Positions 25,016-36,509 of a DNA stretch of 64,000 nucleotides are shown piece after piece. The notes beneath the pieces are model-generated. The model was given only the letters and a program-made list of their open reading frames with translations, ran no database searches and was not told the DNA's origin. The translations under genes were made by a program, and so were the position numbers. How positions within the stretch are numbered: position 1 is the first letter of the stretch; each line of letters begins with the position of its first letter. Source of the stretch: Ipomoea triloba (Eukaryota; Streptophyta; Magnoliopsida; Solanales; Convolvulaceae); the NCBI RefSeq assembly GCF_003576645.1, contig NC_044917.1, positions 6,738,683-6,802,682 on the forward strand. The letters are read 5' to 3'.

Positions 25016-25157
25016 CCATTTATACTATGTGGGTAGAGACTTGCTAGTCCAATATGCCCATGCCTCTATCAATCTATATACTATACAATTGATCAATTTA
25101 GTCCATTTCTAGTCTTCTTTTTTTTTTGTTAATCTTTTCCCCTTCTCACATGACAAC

Positions 25158-26040
25158 CCTACACTTAGGGCATGTCCTGAAAATCATGGAAAGTGTTGAT
25201 TTCCCATGTTTGGTTCACTGGAATTTATTTTCCATGGGAACTTGAATTCCCCATTTTTGAGGAAAACAAAATCCGAGATAGACTCTGAGATTTTGTTTTT
25301 CTAGGTTGTTGGGAAGAAAAATTGATTTATCAAGATTATTTTACCCTTGTTGTTTTCTTCTTCCTCCTCATGTTTCTTCTGATTCTTCTCACTGACGATG
25401 GACCTCCGCTCGTTGCTGCCCGCCTCGCTACTCGCCAGTGGCCGCCTCATCTCCATCGCTAGTCCACGACAGCGACGCTGCCTCTGCCCTCTGATCTTGC
25501 CTCTCTGGCTCTGCCGACTAGAGAATGACGCCGCACACGGGAGAATGAGGATGGAGGAGATCCGGAGAAGAATGAAGAAAAGTATAAAACCTAAAATTTG
25601 GCACAAAATCTTGTAAAAAGAAATACGAATTGGGCCCCAAATTAAAGCAAACTTATTATTAATTTTAGAGTTTATTACCAAAATGGTCCATCGACTATTG
25701 CGAAATTACCATTTTGGTCCTCAATAATTTTTCGTGCCTAATTAAGTCCCTCGAGTTTGAAAATTTTAACCAATTTGGTCATCCGTTTATTTTGCCGTTA
25801 AATATCTGTTAAATCGGGACCAAATTGGTAATTTTGCTATAGTCAAGGGACCAAATTATAGGTCTTTATACTCATTATTCACATACTCTTTTATTCCCAA
25901 CCAAACAATAGAATTTATATTCCCAGTATTTTCTTTTCCACCAACCAAACAATAGAATTCATTTTCTTAGTAACTACTTTTCCATAAAATTTCACTTCCA
26001 CTTCCTTTCAAATATTTTCCGCGAACCAAACGTGCCCTTA
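25158..26040. mobile_element. Probable composite MITE region with CTTAGGGCATGT-type ends
   Basis: The left side has CTTAGGGCATGTCC and CATGTTTGGTTC; the right side has GAACCAAACGTGCCCTTAG, close to the reverse complement. This fits a nonautonomous DNA transposon with 'GTTTGGTT' type ends. Between them is a short GC-rich patch with frames on both strands (25301-25681) that I do not regard as a gene, and the smaller inverted repeat at 25679-25862. Exact ends and target duplication are not resolved. Confidence 0.45.
25679..25862. mobile_element. Small inverted-repeat element (ACCAAAATGGTCC type)
   Basis: Left arm ACCAAAATGGTCCATCGACT...GCGAAATTACCATTTTGGTCC; right arm is its imperfect reverse complement (GGGACCAAATTGGTAATTTTGC...AAGGGACCAAATT). 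About 185 bp, non-coding. Target duplication unclear. Its wording resembles the larger element at 61486. Confidence 0.65.
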
Positions 26041-26270
26041 GGGTGTGCTTGGAAATTCAGAAAAATGATTTCTAAAAATCATTTTATGGGTTTTCATGTT
26101 TGGTAGGGAGTAGAAAATGTGAGTCAAATGAAAATACTCTCATTTTATTGGAAAATGACTTCCACTTTTTTTTTTTTGTTAATTTTATTTTCTAATTTCT
26201 ACACCACCACCACCACCACCGTCGCTACTATCACTACTGACACCGCTGCTGCCACCGTCACGGAAGATAA

Positions 26271-26531
26271 AGTGTAACGAACATCTGATATTATTACAAA
26301 GCAGCATCTTATTAAAGGAGCAAAATTATCAAGAGGTGCAGACACTTAAAGAGGAGAGCACATAGTTATTAGCGGCATGATAATTATTACCAGCTCCGTT
26401 TTTATGAGTCGCTATACTCATGAGTCGTTATACTCATGTAGTATAAATATTCAACCCTGCGACAGACAAGGGGACACGCTCAATCTTGTATTTGAGAACT
26501 AAAAAGCAATACAAATATTCTCTGTTTACCA
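26271..26531. mobile_element. Possible LTR-like fragment
   Basis: The stretch begins TGTAACGAACATC, has a TATAAATAT box followed by a region typical of LTR R/U5 (GACACGCTCAATCTTG...), and ends ...TCTGTTTACCA. No primer-binding site or matching target duplication was found, so this could be a solo or truncated LTR, or chance. Low certainty. Confidence 0.25.
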
Positions 26532-26575
26532 TACGAGTTCATATTTTCTTCCAATTTCTTCATAACAAAAAGATT

Positions 26576-26770
26576 TTACTCAAACGGCCAGGGGCCATCC
26601 TCAAAAACTCTATTCATGTCAATCTCATGGAAAAATTGAAACAACAAAAGGTTAGAGGCTAACTCCGGTATACTGACTCCCTTGCCTGGCCTCCATGGTA
26701 TCACGCATAACATGAAATTTGATTTGCCTATCAGTAACGAACCTGCCAACAAGGACATACTTCATGCACA
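26576..26770 (-). pseudogene. DUF4283 (LINE ORF1-type) fragment, frameshifted
   Basis: The minus strand reads LVGRFVTDRQIKFHVMRDTM in one frame, then WRPGKGVSIPELASNLLLFQ and FFHEIDMNRVFEDGPWPFE in another. Both belong to the DUF4283 domain found in ORF1 of plant LINEs and related proteins. One frameshift separates them and a stop ends the second. No intact partner is next to it. Confidence 0.7.
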
Positions 26771-27133
26771 TCATTAATCCCAAAGAATTATATCTTGGAC
26801 CTTATTTTATAAGTTTAAGGATTTGGATTTGGATTTGTATGGCGTAATAGTCTTTGGTGTCAAATCAAACAAAGACTACTTTCGACCAAGCATGAGTCCT
26901 TCCCAACATGAGGAGATACAAGCAATAAATGCTGAGACGTAATCTAAAAAAAAAAAAAGGGAAACTTTTTATTCAGAGAGCACTTTTCACTTGTCTTCTT
27001 CAATCTTGATACACAAACATTGCAATTGCCAGATGAGGATACAAACTATGTAAAACTTCAATTTTTCTGAAATGAAATAAGGGCACTTCAGAATACTTTT
27101 AAAGTTGCAGTTTGCCTTAGCTTCACACCCATT

Positions 27134-29377
27134 TTATTCGTAGGGAACTGGAATTCTTTGAGTATCAGGACCAGCTACCATATCTTCCCAAAGCAAATCC
27201 GAGAGCGCCATTGTTAGCTCTCCCACTTTCCCTGTAACAATAAATCATCACCATCAATGTAAACCTTTCTCAACAACAATAGGACCATATACTGTTTCAC
27301 GATAATCTATAATTGGGAACTCAGTAACTAAGTTGGGAAGTACTGCAGAAATCTATGTTGGAAGGCTATTATGCTGTGTTTCATAACTAAAAGAGTTAAT
27401 ACAAGTTGAAAAGAGAGTTACCATCTCCAATGGGTTTCTCATCCCATGCGATAATGGGTAGTATAGGAAGCGTGCTTCCAACAAACATCATTTCAGCAGC
27501 TCCTTTGGCCTCGTCGACTGTGAGATCACCAGTTTTCACTCCTGTCAGGCGTCCCTGCTCTACCAATTTGGGTGCAAGTTCAAGAAGCCTCAGAGCAGTG
27601 CATCCGCTAAGGATCTTATCAAACTTAGGCAAGATGAGTTCCTTTTCGTGGGTAATAAAAGCAACATTGACGTTTGGACCTTCCGCGATATAACCCTCCT
27701 CGTCGACCCAGATTGATGCAAAAGCTCCCTTCTCCTCAGCTTCCATTTTCGAGAGGACATTTGGAAGGTAGTTTACATTCTTCATTGTGGCAAAAATGAT
27801 CGGCTTCATGGGGACAGAAGATGTAATTACTTTAACCCCTTCTTTGCACTGTTCAAAGTCTTCATATATAACAACAGCATAGAATGCAGATGTTGGGCAT
27901 CCAGCTGGAGAGAGTAAGAAGTCCCCCGGTCCTGCACTTAACCAATATCTCAGGGTTCCTTTCCTACATTTTGACACAGCAGCAAGCTGGATAAGAATGC
28001 TCCTAAGTTCAGAACGCGAATGAGGAGAAACAATTCTGGCCTTGGATGCTGATCTGAGAAAGCGGTCAAGGTGGGCATCCAACTCATAGAGATAACTGAA
28101 ACAAACAAAAATTATAAGTACTAAAATGAGAATACTCTTCCAATTCTGGACAGTCCCAAGTAGAAAATTGCTCATGAATGATTTAAAGTATAGGCATTTG
28201 TTTGAACTTTGAAGCATGTTTTTAGTAAATATCAGCAAGACATGAGAATTGCAAAAGAAAAGCAATATAGGGAGCAGAAAATTAGATAATTTCAGGATTC
28301 GAAGCATCTCTTATGCGAATTGGCCATAAAACTTACATTTTCAGGATATGGAATTTCTAATTCTAATAAATCCTTAGCAAAAATTCTCAAAAATTCTCAA
28401 AAAAAAATCCTTAGCAAAAAAAAAATCAAAAACTAAAAGCAATTGTTTTTCCATTTAAGCTTTGGATATTGGTTCAAGAAAGAAATCTACCCGTCAAGAA
28501 CAATAGCTGTGTCAAAGACACCATGTCCTCGATGAACCATGTGGTCATCAATTGGAATAACCATCATAGCTGGATCAAGAATAATTCCGCCATAGAAACT
28601 TGAGTACATTGCTGGATAGGGTATCCTCTCCACAGAGTTCCACTTCTCATGCAGCTTTTCAAGCAACTTATTTGGGCAATGAAAACACAGAGTCATATAC
28701 AGTAGCTAACTTTCAACAGGAACCAATTCAAGCAATATAGAGAGAGTAAATTGACAAAACCAACAATAAATAGATAATAAGCAATAAAACAGTTGTTCAA
28801 TCAGAAACAATCTCCCTCAAGAACTTATAAAACACTACACATAGTAATCAATGTGGTTAGGAAAGCATCCCAGTTTACTTAACTCATTTTTCATTTTAAT
28901 TTTTAAGACAAGACATTTGGAAGAAACCATATTCATGAATGCCATCAATCATTACAAAAGTACCATATATCAGTATGTATGCTCAAGTCAGCTGTTAGTT
29001 AATAATGGTTTTGAAGTAGATTAATACATACTCCGTATTTAATAGTGTTAATAGATAAGAAAGATAAAAGAACTACTTTTGCTAGTGTCATATGTTCTCT
29101 CACAAACACAGTTGAAAAAAGTCAGTCAGTAGATCAATACAATAGTATTATCTAAAGTTATAACTTAGTAAAACTGAGACTAATGTATGTTGCCATTAAT
29201 TTTACCTCAGAGGATGACGAAAAGACATGAGCTTTAAACTCTTGGGCTCCATTCTTGACCTCTGCGTCAGAAATTAGAGATGGGTATCTAACATTGCATT
29301 ACAGTAGTTGAAGAAAATCAGAGGGGGAGGTCGAAATTACCTGATTCCTGATCAGCAGAAGATTTGGAGGTTGCCAT
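27134..29377 (-). CDS. Fold-type IV PLP aminotransferase (D-amino-acid / branched-chain aminotransferase-like)
   Basis: Five coding exons: 29377-29341, 29261-29206, 28666-28491, 28095-27422, 27231-27134. They total 1041 nt, giving 346 residues. The start MATSKSSADQES sits in a 37-nt first exon; the weakest border is the acceptor of exon 3 (CCAAATAAG). Conserved blocks: YPAMYSSFYGGIILDPAMM, IDDHMVHRGHGVFDTA (substrate and phosphate side), LRYWLSAGPGDFLLSP, and FATMKNVNYLPN, with the PLP-binding lysine at about residue 195, then GYIAEGPNVNVAF and LSGCTALRLLELA. These mark class IV aminotransferases. The nearest relatives I recall are the Arabidopsis BCAT-like proteins At3g05190/At5g27410, and more distantly At5g57850 (DAT1/ADC lyase). 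Substrate cannot be read from sequence. No transit peptide is obvious, so it may be cytosolic. Confidence 0.88.
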
Positions 29378-30215
29378 TTGCCTAAAAGATCAAACTTTTA
29401 ATTTCAAGAAGAAACCACACAAGGGTTTTAAGGCGGAGGAGCAATAATAAGTTATAGAGGAAAGGTGGAACGAGACGGGAAACGAGACAAAGCAGACTGC
29501 TTGGTTACATCAGACATTTGTTTTTATGGGATATATATATATGTTGCTTTCCAATTTGAAAAAGTGAAGCACTTCTCTTTGGCATGTGACCTCTCTCTCA
29601 CCTCTACAAAGAGAAGACGCACATCAGTACGTCACTGGATTTGGCGGATAGTGCTGCAGGCAGGAGCCTTCTCAATATTCAACTGTGTTTTAGTCTCATC
29701 TTCAAGAGCAACTCCATTATGGCTTATCATTGAGGGTCTTTTTTTTTTTTTAAGTGATACGGATTAGAAAGAGAGAAATTGAGATTTTTTTTTTATTATT
29801 AATAGGATTTTTTGTTTGAGTGAGAAAATAAACTAGAGAAATTACGTGTAAGCGTGAGTGCGTGACCTGCAGAGTGCAGACTCAGCAAGTGTTTTTTTTT
29901 TTTTTTTTTTTTTCACTTAGCTCCAAAAAGCTGCAAATAAATAAATAAATAACCTAATCATTTTTGTTGCCTTTAGTTGGTTTTGGCTCAATTTTTTAGA
30001 GTATTAATCGTAGGTGGTGGAGATAATGGAGGAGAGAGAAGAGTTTTTGCATGAATTTGTTTCCTCTCATTTCTTTAGTAAGTTTATTCCTTTCGTTTTT
30101 TTACGAGTTCTTTTTATAAGCATGGAACAATAAAAACGGTAATGGCCTATGTAAATAACAGAAAAATGAAGATAGATACTCAGGTGGTGTGTAAGACTTA
30201 TCAATTAGAGTCATA
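29378..30215. other. Promoter of the aminotransferase gene and intergenic
   Basis: 5' flank of the minus-strand aminotransferase; contains long T-runs (29889-29912) and no recognisable gene. An open frame at 29465-29767 lacks any family feature. Confidence 0.45.
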
Positions 30216-30515
30216 TTGGCTACGTTTGACCAGATCATTAATGACATTAAAAAAGCCTTAAGTTCCACTGTCAACTTCAGTTTCAAATTTGTGAAACAAT
30301 ATGCGAATCAAGTTTTCCATAACATTGTTAGGAAATTTGTTTCTATTTCTGACGGTAAAGAATGTTTTTCCATTCCACCAATCTTTCTTGTAAACGTTTC
30401 AACTTATGATTTAATGAATTGGCCTCGTTATTCAATTCTCAAAAGAAGAGCTCAAATGTCTTGTCTTACTAGTTATGCGTCTGTAGTTAATGTATTGTGT
30501 ACCTTCCGTTATTAA
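30216..30515 (+). pseudogene. RNase H C-terminal fragment of an old retroelement
   Basis: The frame FDQIINDIKKALSSTVNFSF...KFVKQYANQVFHNIVRKFVS... to PPIFLVNVSTYDLMN matches the end of plant RVT_3/RNase H proteins, whose usual form has R-SANQ-A-H-LAR. The key Asp-bearing N-terminal half is absent. It lies just upstream of the LINE insertion, in opposite orientation, so it is a separate, older relic. Confidence 0.6.
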
Positions 30516-30563
30516 ATTATGTTTTTTAGTTTCATTTTTCACACACTAGTTTTATTATAGCAA

Positions 30564-30581
30564 CACTCAAATATCATCTTT
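30564..30581. repeat. LINE target-site duplication, 3' copy
   Basis: 18 bp, ACACTCAAATATCATCTT, identical to 35852-35869 at the other end of the LINE. The T-run that follows is the LINE poly(A) tail read on the plus strand. Confidence 0.92.
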
Positions 30582-30608
30582 TTTTTGTTTTGGTAAAAGG
30601 ATAATATA

Positions 30609-33600
30609 TTAATAACGAAAAGAACGGGAGGCAGCAAAGCCCCGAAAGTCATACAGCAAAGCCAATTTAACTTTATCAGGGAGGGAGTTAAAAGATGAAA
30701 ATAAAGTGGCAGATGTGCGATGCAACCCCTCTAAAGCTAAAGCATCCGCAACCCTGTTTCCCTCACGATAGACATGAATAATGGATGACGACCAAGAAGT
30801 GATCCTTGAGTGAATGTGTTTGACTGCACTACGAATTCTCCATGGTAACAAGTTGGTGATAGATGTTGCGAATCGCACCAAAACAATAGAGTCAACTTCA
30901 ATATGTGCCGGGATCATTGATGCTAGCTCACACCAGGATAAAGCAAAGTCAAGTGCCAGAGCTTCTGCTTCAAGTGCTGAGGATGCTATCAAGGGGAAAG
31001 ATAATCCTGCAATGAGAATGCCTTCCGAATTCCGTAAACATGCCCCCCCGGCCGCTCCATTAAAGGAAAAAAAAAGCATCGGTGTTTAATTTTAAGCGGC
31101 CAGATGGCGGTTTTTGCCATTTTATCCAAGTAATTCTGATTCTCTGGTTAGGAGAGAAAGAAGAAACGATCCCTTCATGAACTAGAAAGTAATCTGATGA
31201 ACTACTTCTGCGAATAGGATGAATCAGAGATATTAACATTGTCTCTCTTTTAATTTTCGAGATGGTAGCAACCAAAGTGAAAGGTGAATCTTCATAAAGT
31301 GCTGCATTGTATAAGGTCCACACCACCCAAAGGATTAGACAAGGAAAAATAGAGCAGTAGAAACCCGAAGCTGTTCCTGGTTGGGCTGAAAGCCACCATG
31401 TGTGACATGCGGCTCTTATTGATCGAGCATTATTCAGGGAGATTTCGAACATCACAGCAAATGTTTGCCAAACTCCATAGATGTGAGTACAAGAGTAGAG
31501 ACAATGCTCTAGTGATGCACTTGCATTAAGGCAAAAAGGACATATAGAAGGTAGGCAGATTCCAAATCTCTCTAGACAGTCTGGAAATGACAAGAATTTT
31601 CTGAGGAGTTTCCACATAAAGATTGAGCATTTAGTGGATAAACCTGGTGCCCAGATACACTTTGAGGAAAGTGTTGAGCCCTTTCTCGGTCTGATCAGAT
31701 CATATGCCGTTGATAGTGTAAAATCACCTTTTGTGGATGGTTTCCAGATTGTTTCATTGTCAATTACACCGCTATTTTCATCCACTAGGTCCGCAAGTTG
31801 AAACATCCTGCGCCAGACTATCGAACCATTTCTCCGGACTGAGCTCGTAGAGTAGCGGGCTTTCATGAACTCTGACCATAAGGAATCTTTGTTCTTAAAG
31901 TTAAACCAAAGCTTCGCTGAGCATGCTTGTTGTATCGATGTCAGATTATGAATTCCCAGTCCCCCTTCATCGGTAGGTAAGCAAATTTTTTCCCATGATG
32001 CCCAATGGAATTTTTGCTTGCCTTCATATGTTCCCCAAAAGAATCTAGCAAACTTTCGCTCCAGTTCTTTGATAACTTGGCGAGGTAATTGGACAGCTGC
32101 GATTGTGTAGAGAAGAATAGTTGTCAGGACATGCTTTATTAGTACCAAGCGACCTCCCGGAGATAAGAGTTTGCGCTGCCAACCTTGGAGTTTGTTGTTG
32201 ACATTCTCCAAAATATGTTGATAAAAAATGATCTTGTTTCTCCCTTGGAAAATATTCACTCCTAGGTAGCGGAAAGGCAGTGAGGATCGTTTCATATCTA
32301 GTATCTCTTCCATGGCAGTAATGCGGTTCAGATTACAGTGTTTTGAGGTGATAAAAAAGCTTTTGTCTGAGTTGATCTTCTGCCCAGAGGCCTGTTGATA
32401 GATTTTCAATACCTTGCTTAGATTTCTCAAAGAATTCACCCCTCCATTGGTGAAAATTATAATGTCGTCTGCGAAGCCCAGGTGAGTGATGATTGGACAT
32501 CTAAACGAAGTTTCATAAGGGGAAATAAGTCCCGAGCCATAATGAAGGAGCAACGAGCGTGATAGGGCTTCTGAGACTAAAATAAAGAGAAGCGGAGATA
32601 GTGGGTCTCCTTGTTTTACACCCCTTGAAGGTTTGAAAAATCCACAGGAAACTCCGTTAACTAGCACTGACAGACGAGTTGCATTGAGAAAGTTCATAAT
32701 CAAATTTATGAAATAAGTTGAGAATCCAAACCTTTGTAAGACTGCTCGTAGGAAAGGCCAAGCTACTCGATCAAAAGCTTTTGACATGTCAAGTTTAATT
32801 GCCACGTTAGATCCCCGACATCTTTTGTTGATAGATTGGATTAATTCAAGGGCAAGAAGAACATTGTCATGGATGTTTCTTCCTTGGACAAAGCCTGATT
32901 GTTCTCTAGAAATTATCCTTGGGAGAAGCTTATTAAGACGGGTAGAAATGACCTTTGTAAAAATCTTGCTTACAAAGGTGCATAAACAGATTGGTCTATA
33001 ATCCGCGAATGATTCTGGATTAAGCTTCTTGGGGATTAGGACTATCTGTGCACTCGAGAAGGCAAAAGGCACCGGAACTCCAATCATGAAATCCAGAACT
33101 GCTATGTACACATCATTGTGAAGTATATCCCAGCAGCTCCTAAAAAAAGATCCTGAGAAACCATCTGGACCTGCTGTACTGTCCGGGTCTAAAGCCCACA
33201 CCGCATTTTTAACTTCTTCTCGAGTCAAGGGGGCCAGGAGAGTAATATTATCTTCCGTGGTTAAGATTGTAGGCAGACAGTCAAGAATAGCATGCATATC
33301 TTCACTTTCATCTGCTGTAAATAAAGAGGTGAAGAAGTTAACTGCTTCGGATTGGATGTCAACCTGATTAGTAAGAAGACTACCGGATGTGTTTTTGACT
33401 GCACTTATGCGTTGTCGATGGTGTCTATCTTTGACCGTAGAATGAAAAAAGCTGGTATTGGCATCCCCTTCCCTCAGCCATTTAACTCTAGCCTTTTGTT
33501 TCCAGTAGATCTCTTCGAGCTTTAGAGCTTGGAGAAGGGAGGCTTGAGCATAACTTAGCAGTTCTCGATTCTCTTGGGTTGGTGAAGCATCAAACCTTTT

Positions 33601-34515
33601 TTCCGCATCTGATACTGATTGATCCAGGTTCCTTACTTGATCAAAAACATTGCCAAAAATCTCTCTATTCCAAACTCGGAGTGCCTGTTTAAGTCTTTTA
33701 AGTTTAAATGCAAGAGCACGCATAACCCCTCCAATAGCAGGAACTGACCAGTTTGTTTTCACAAAATGTTCAAAGCTAGCATGCTTGAGCCACATATTTT
33801 GAAATCTAAACTGTTTAGGACCCAAAAGATCCGCTTTATTTCCACAAAGCAAAATTGGCGCATGATCTGAGGTAGTTCTGTTCAGAAGCATAATATTGAC
33901 ATCAGTAAAGTAATCTCTAAATGAAGAAGAGAGAAGAAACCTGTCAAGCCTTTTCCAAATTCTTCCCCGATTTCGGGTTCCAGTCCAGGTGAAAGTGCCT
34001 CCTGTGGTTGCTAAATCAAGCAAAGAGTTGTCAGCAATGAAAGTTGAGAAATCTGAGATGCTATTTAATTCAGGGGTTGCATTTCCTTTGTATTCTGCCA
34101 CGCTCGATATGACATTAAAATCCCCGCCCAGTAGCAGTGGTGAAGAGCTTTCCTCTATTATAGCATTAAGTTGTGACCAGAGAATTTGCCTGTCTGTTCT
34201 GGTGTGTTTTGCATAAACTGCCACAAACTCAAAGTCAAAATTCCAAGGAATGAAGGAAGCTTTACAGTAAACAAATTGATCACAGTCAATTAAAACCTCA
34301 ACATTAAAAGAAGAAGACCAGAGAATCCAAATTTTGCTAACCGAAGAAGCAAAACCTTTATGGAGATTAAGAGTTCTGATGTAGGAGTCCAATTTATCAT
34401 TGGTTAAAAAAGGTTCAAAGATGGCAGAAAGGTGAATGCTCTCATGTCTGATTAACCGTTTGAGCCTGCGGCAAGAGGAAAGCAGGCCCCGGATATTCCA
34501 GAAGAGCAAATTCAT
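30609..34515 (-). CDS. LINE ORF2: endonuclease / reverse transcriptase / RNase H, frameshifted near the RNase H
   Basis: The first part runs 34515-31060 (1151 residues). Apurinic-type endonuclease at about 1-230: MNLLFWNIRGL, GGDFNVI, KRLDRFLLS, TSDHAPILL. Reverse transcriptase at about 430-740: PESFADYRPICLC, GFVQGRNIHDNVL, IKLDMSKAFDRVAW, GVKQGDPLSPLLF and catalytic FADD in HLGFADDIIIF. A zf-RVT segment near 1000 contains CPFCLNASASLEHCLYSC. The frame then ends at KLNTDAFFFL. The RNase H domain (first Asp, ALEAEALALDFAL, HIEVDSIVLV, REGNRVADALA) continues in another frame to a stop at 30609. The change falls in nine identical bases at 31067-31075; the frame would be kept by eight. This may be mutation, an assembly error, or less likely slippage. 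Confidence 0.93.
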
Positions 34516-35798
34516 TTAAAACGGTTAGAGAAAGAAACTTTTGCGATCTTCCCAGCTGCAAGATGGGTTAAAACAGATGGGGAATTGAGAGAGTAATCCT
34601 TTCTTGGCCTTCGTTTCTTTCGCGTGACTGTAACAAAATCCTCATTGACGGAGTCAGCTTCATCAGTGGCTGAAGCATGTAATTTTGAAGCGAAAAATTT
34701 ACTAGATTGCTTCCAAGACTCTAGCAGGGATTGAGAAAAGTTCTGGGCATTTTCCACTTCGTCTCCTTCAGAGAGGTGACCAGGTTGGATTTCAGCATGA
34801 TCTTCCGATCTAACAGCATGATCATCTAATAAAAAAGGGCCAAGTGTAGGGACTTGGTCTGGTATACTGAGATTTTCATGGTCCGATATTCTCTCTGGTA
34901 AGGGTTGATGCTGTTGCTCAATTTGCTTATCCTGTTGAGGTTGCACAGTTACAGGGCGCCAACGTTTGCGGGGCGGAGCAACAGAGTTGGTTGATTGCAT
35001 CTGAGCTTTCTGGAGTGTTTGTGGTTTTGGTTGGATGGGAATGTCAGCATTTCCATCTTTGCTCTGTTTATGAATCAGGGAGACTTTGCATTCGGTTAAT
35101 AGGTGACCGAATCTAAGACAAGAATGACAGTATGGAGGGATATATTCATAGTGAACTGGCTGGGCAAAACCTCCCGAGGAACCATGGTTAATCCAGATGT
35201 TTTCAGGAAAGGGGTTGCTTACATCAAGTTCAACACAAACTCTGGCTACTGAGGGTCGGTTGAGGATAAGAGTTGAGGCATCGACTTTAAGAGGGGGGCC
35301 GACGCTTTGTGCGATTGAGTAGATTGCTCGTTTATCGTGGAGGTGGGCCGGTAGACCTTCAAGAGCTATCCACACAGGAACAATCGGAGATTCAACTTCT
35401 GGTCGGAAATCTGTAGTCCATTTAAAAATCTGCATTATGGATCCTTGGATCGACCATGACTTGCGTAACCAACAACGTTGAAAATCTTCTTCTTTGTCAA
35501 AGTTGATAAGCACATGGCGTTGATCTATCAGTCCCAGAGTGAAAGCTCCACCGAATCCAATAAGATCGAAAGATTTTCTTAGCAAGGCCATTGATGGGCG
35601 ACTTTTGGTGAATTTACCGATCAACGCAAATTTAAATCGAAGAGCAAGCTGTTGAATATCTTCGTCAGAGAATGAGACAACTGGCATACCTTTGTAGCGA
35701 TCTATGGGGCGGGGTTGAGTTGCAGATGAGTTGGAGGAGAGGACATCCGCGAAGGAGCGCGTGAGAGTGGGCGCGGCGGCCGATAGCGCCGCCGCCAT
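34512..35798 (-). CDS. LINE ORF1: DUF4283 / CCHC zinc-knuckle nucleic-acid-binding protein
   Basis: 428 residues from an ATG at 35798. The N-terminal half is DUF4283-like (FALIGKFTKSRPSMALLRKS, GSIMQIFKWTTDFRPE, PVWIALEGLPAHLHDKRAIY). It is followed by a zinc knuckle CHSCLRFGHLLTEC with C-x2-C-x4-H-x4-C spacing. The C-terminal part is polar with a basic end (TVTRKKRRPRKDY). In plant L1-type LINEs ORF1 binds the element RNA. Its stop codon overlaps the ORF2 start as ATGA (34512-34515), which suggests coupled termination and restart. Confidence 0.93.
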   Translation of the reverse strand: MAAALSAAAPTLTRSFADVLSSNSSATQPRPIDRYKGMPVVSFSDEDIQQLALRFKFALIGKFTKSRPSMALLRKSFDLIGFGGAFTLGLIDQRHVLINFDKEEDFQRCWLRKSWSIQGSIMQIFKWTTDFRPEVESPIVPVWIALEGLPAHLHDKRAIYSIAQSVGPPLKVDASTLILNRPSVARVCVELDVSNPFPENIWINHGSSGGFAQPVHYEYIPPYCHSCLRFGHLLTECKVSLIHKQSKDGNADIPIQPKPQTLQKAQMQSTNSVAPPRKRWRPVTVQPQQDKQIEQQHQPLPERISDHENLSIPDQVPTLGPFLLDDHAVRSEDHAEIQPGHLSEGDEVENAQNFSQSLLESWKQSSKFFASKLHASATDEADSVNEDFVTVTRKKRRPRKDYSLNSPSVLTHLAAGKIAKVSFSNRFK

Positions 35799-35851
35799 GT
35801 CTGAGTAGGTTCGGGCAGCTGAAGAGGCGGAGAGAATTTAGGGTTCGCTGC

Positions 35852-35869
35852 ACACTCAAATATCATCTT
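35852..35869. repeat. LINE target-site duplication, 5' copy
   Basis: 18 bp, identical to 30564-30581. Confidence 0.92.
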
Positions 35870-35912
35870 AATTATACTACAATTTCATTTGACATTATAA
35901 GTTATTACATGA

Positions 35913-36010
35913 GCTATGTTTTTTAGTTTTATTTTTCACACACTAGTTTCATTTTAACAACACTAGAGTATCATTTTAAGTATACTACAATTTAATTTGA
36001 CAATCGTATT
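35913..36010. repeat. Second copy of the ~95-bp repeat that the LINE inserted into
   Basis: Sequence around TTTTCACACACTAGTTTCAT...AACACTAGAGTATCATTTTA...ACTACAATTTAATTTGACA matches, with scattered changes, the LINE target (30516-30581 joined to 35870-35913). A further diverged copy lies near 62560-62630. Confidence 0.7.
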
Positions 36011-36509
36011 AGATATGGTCCACATAGCGTTTGGTGTTTTATACGGTCCACATAGCTATGCAAATTTATACAGAGAATATTGATTTTGATGTAAAATTTG
36101 GTGTTTTAGGTTAGAGCTGTCATATATTTGCCAAGAGCTTTGTAATATAATGGTATAAGTGTAACACCCTATTATTGAATTCTCTTGTATCAAAAATTTG
36201 CTTACAAGTGAATTGAGTAGTTTAAAACAAAAACTAAATATTCCTCTCTTGGTTGTACAAGATCTAAACTTTATTTTAGGAGAGTCTTCTTTTGATTTAA
36301 TTTTGTTGGATATCAAAAATAGTTTGTATTATCTTCTTCTTCTTCTTCTTCTTTTTTTTTTTTTTTTTGTAAAACGATATGTGAAATAAACAATTCATTT
36401 AATAGCTCAAGAGTTTATTTCTAGGTCAAATTGCAAGAAATATTGTTCCCACCCTCCACCTTTTATTTGGAATGCTTTGATGGAGGATATTACTAAGTTC
36501 TAAAGTGAT

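Larger units (their letters stand above)
30582..35851 (-). mobile_element. Near-complete L1-clade plant LINE (non-LTR retrotransposon)
   Basis: About 5.27 kb, transcribed right to left. It has a short 5' UTR (35799-35851), ORF1 (DUF4283 plus zinc knuckle), ORF2 (endonuclease, reverse transcriptase, zinc-binding, RNase H), a 3' UTR of only about 20 nt, and a short A-tail. 18-bp identical target duplications flank it (30564-30581 and 35852-35869). The intact duplications and almost intact frames point to a recent insertion. The only visible defect is one frame change at an A9 run (31067-31075). It landed in a tandemly repeated sequence. Confidence 0.95.

Noticed and set aside
25301..25681. 126-codon minus-strand frame
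   Set aside because: Lies in a probable MITE region with overlapping frames on both strands and low-complexity KKHEEEEENNK.
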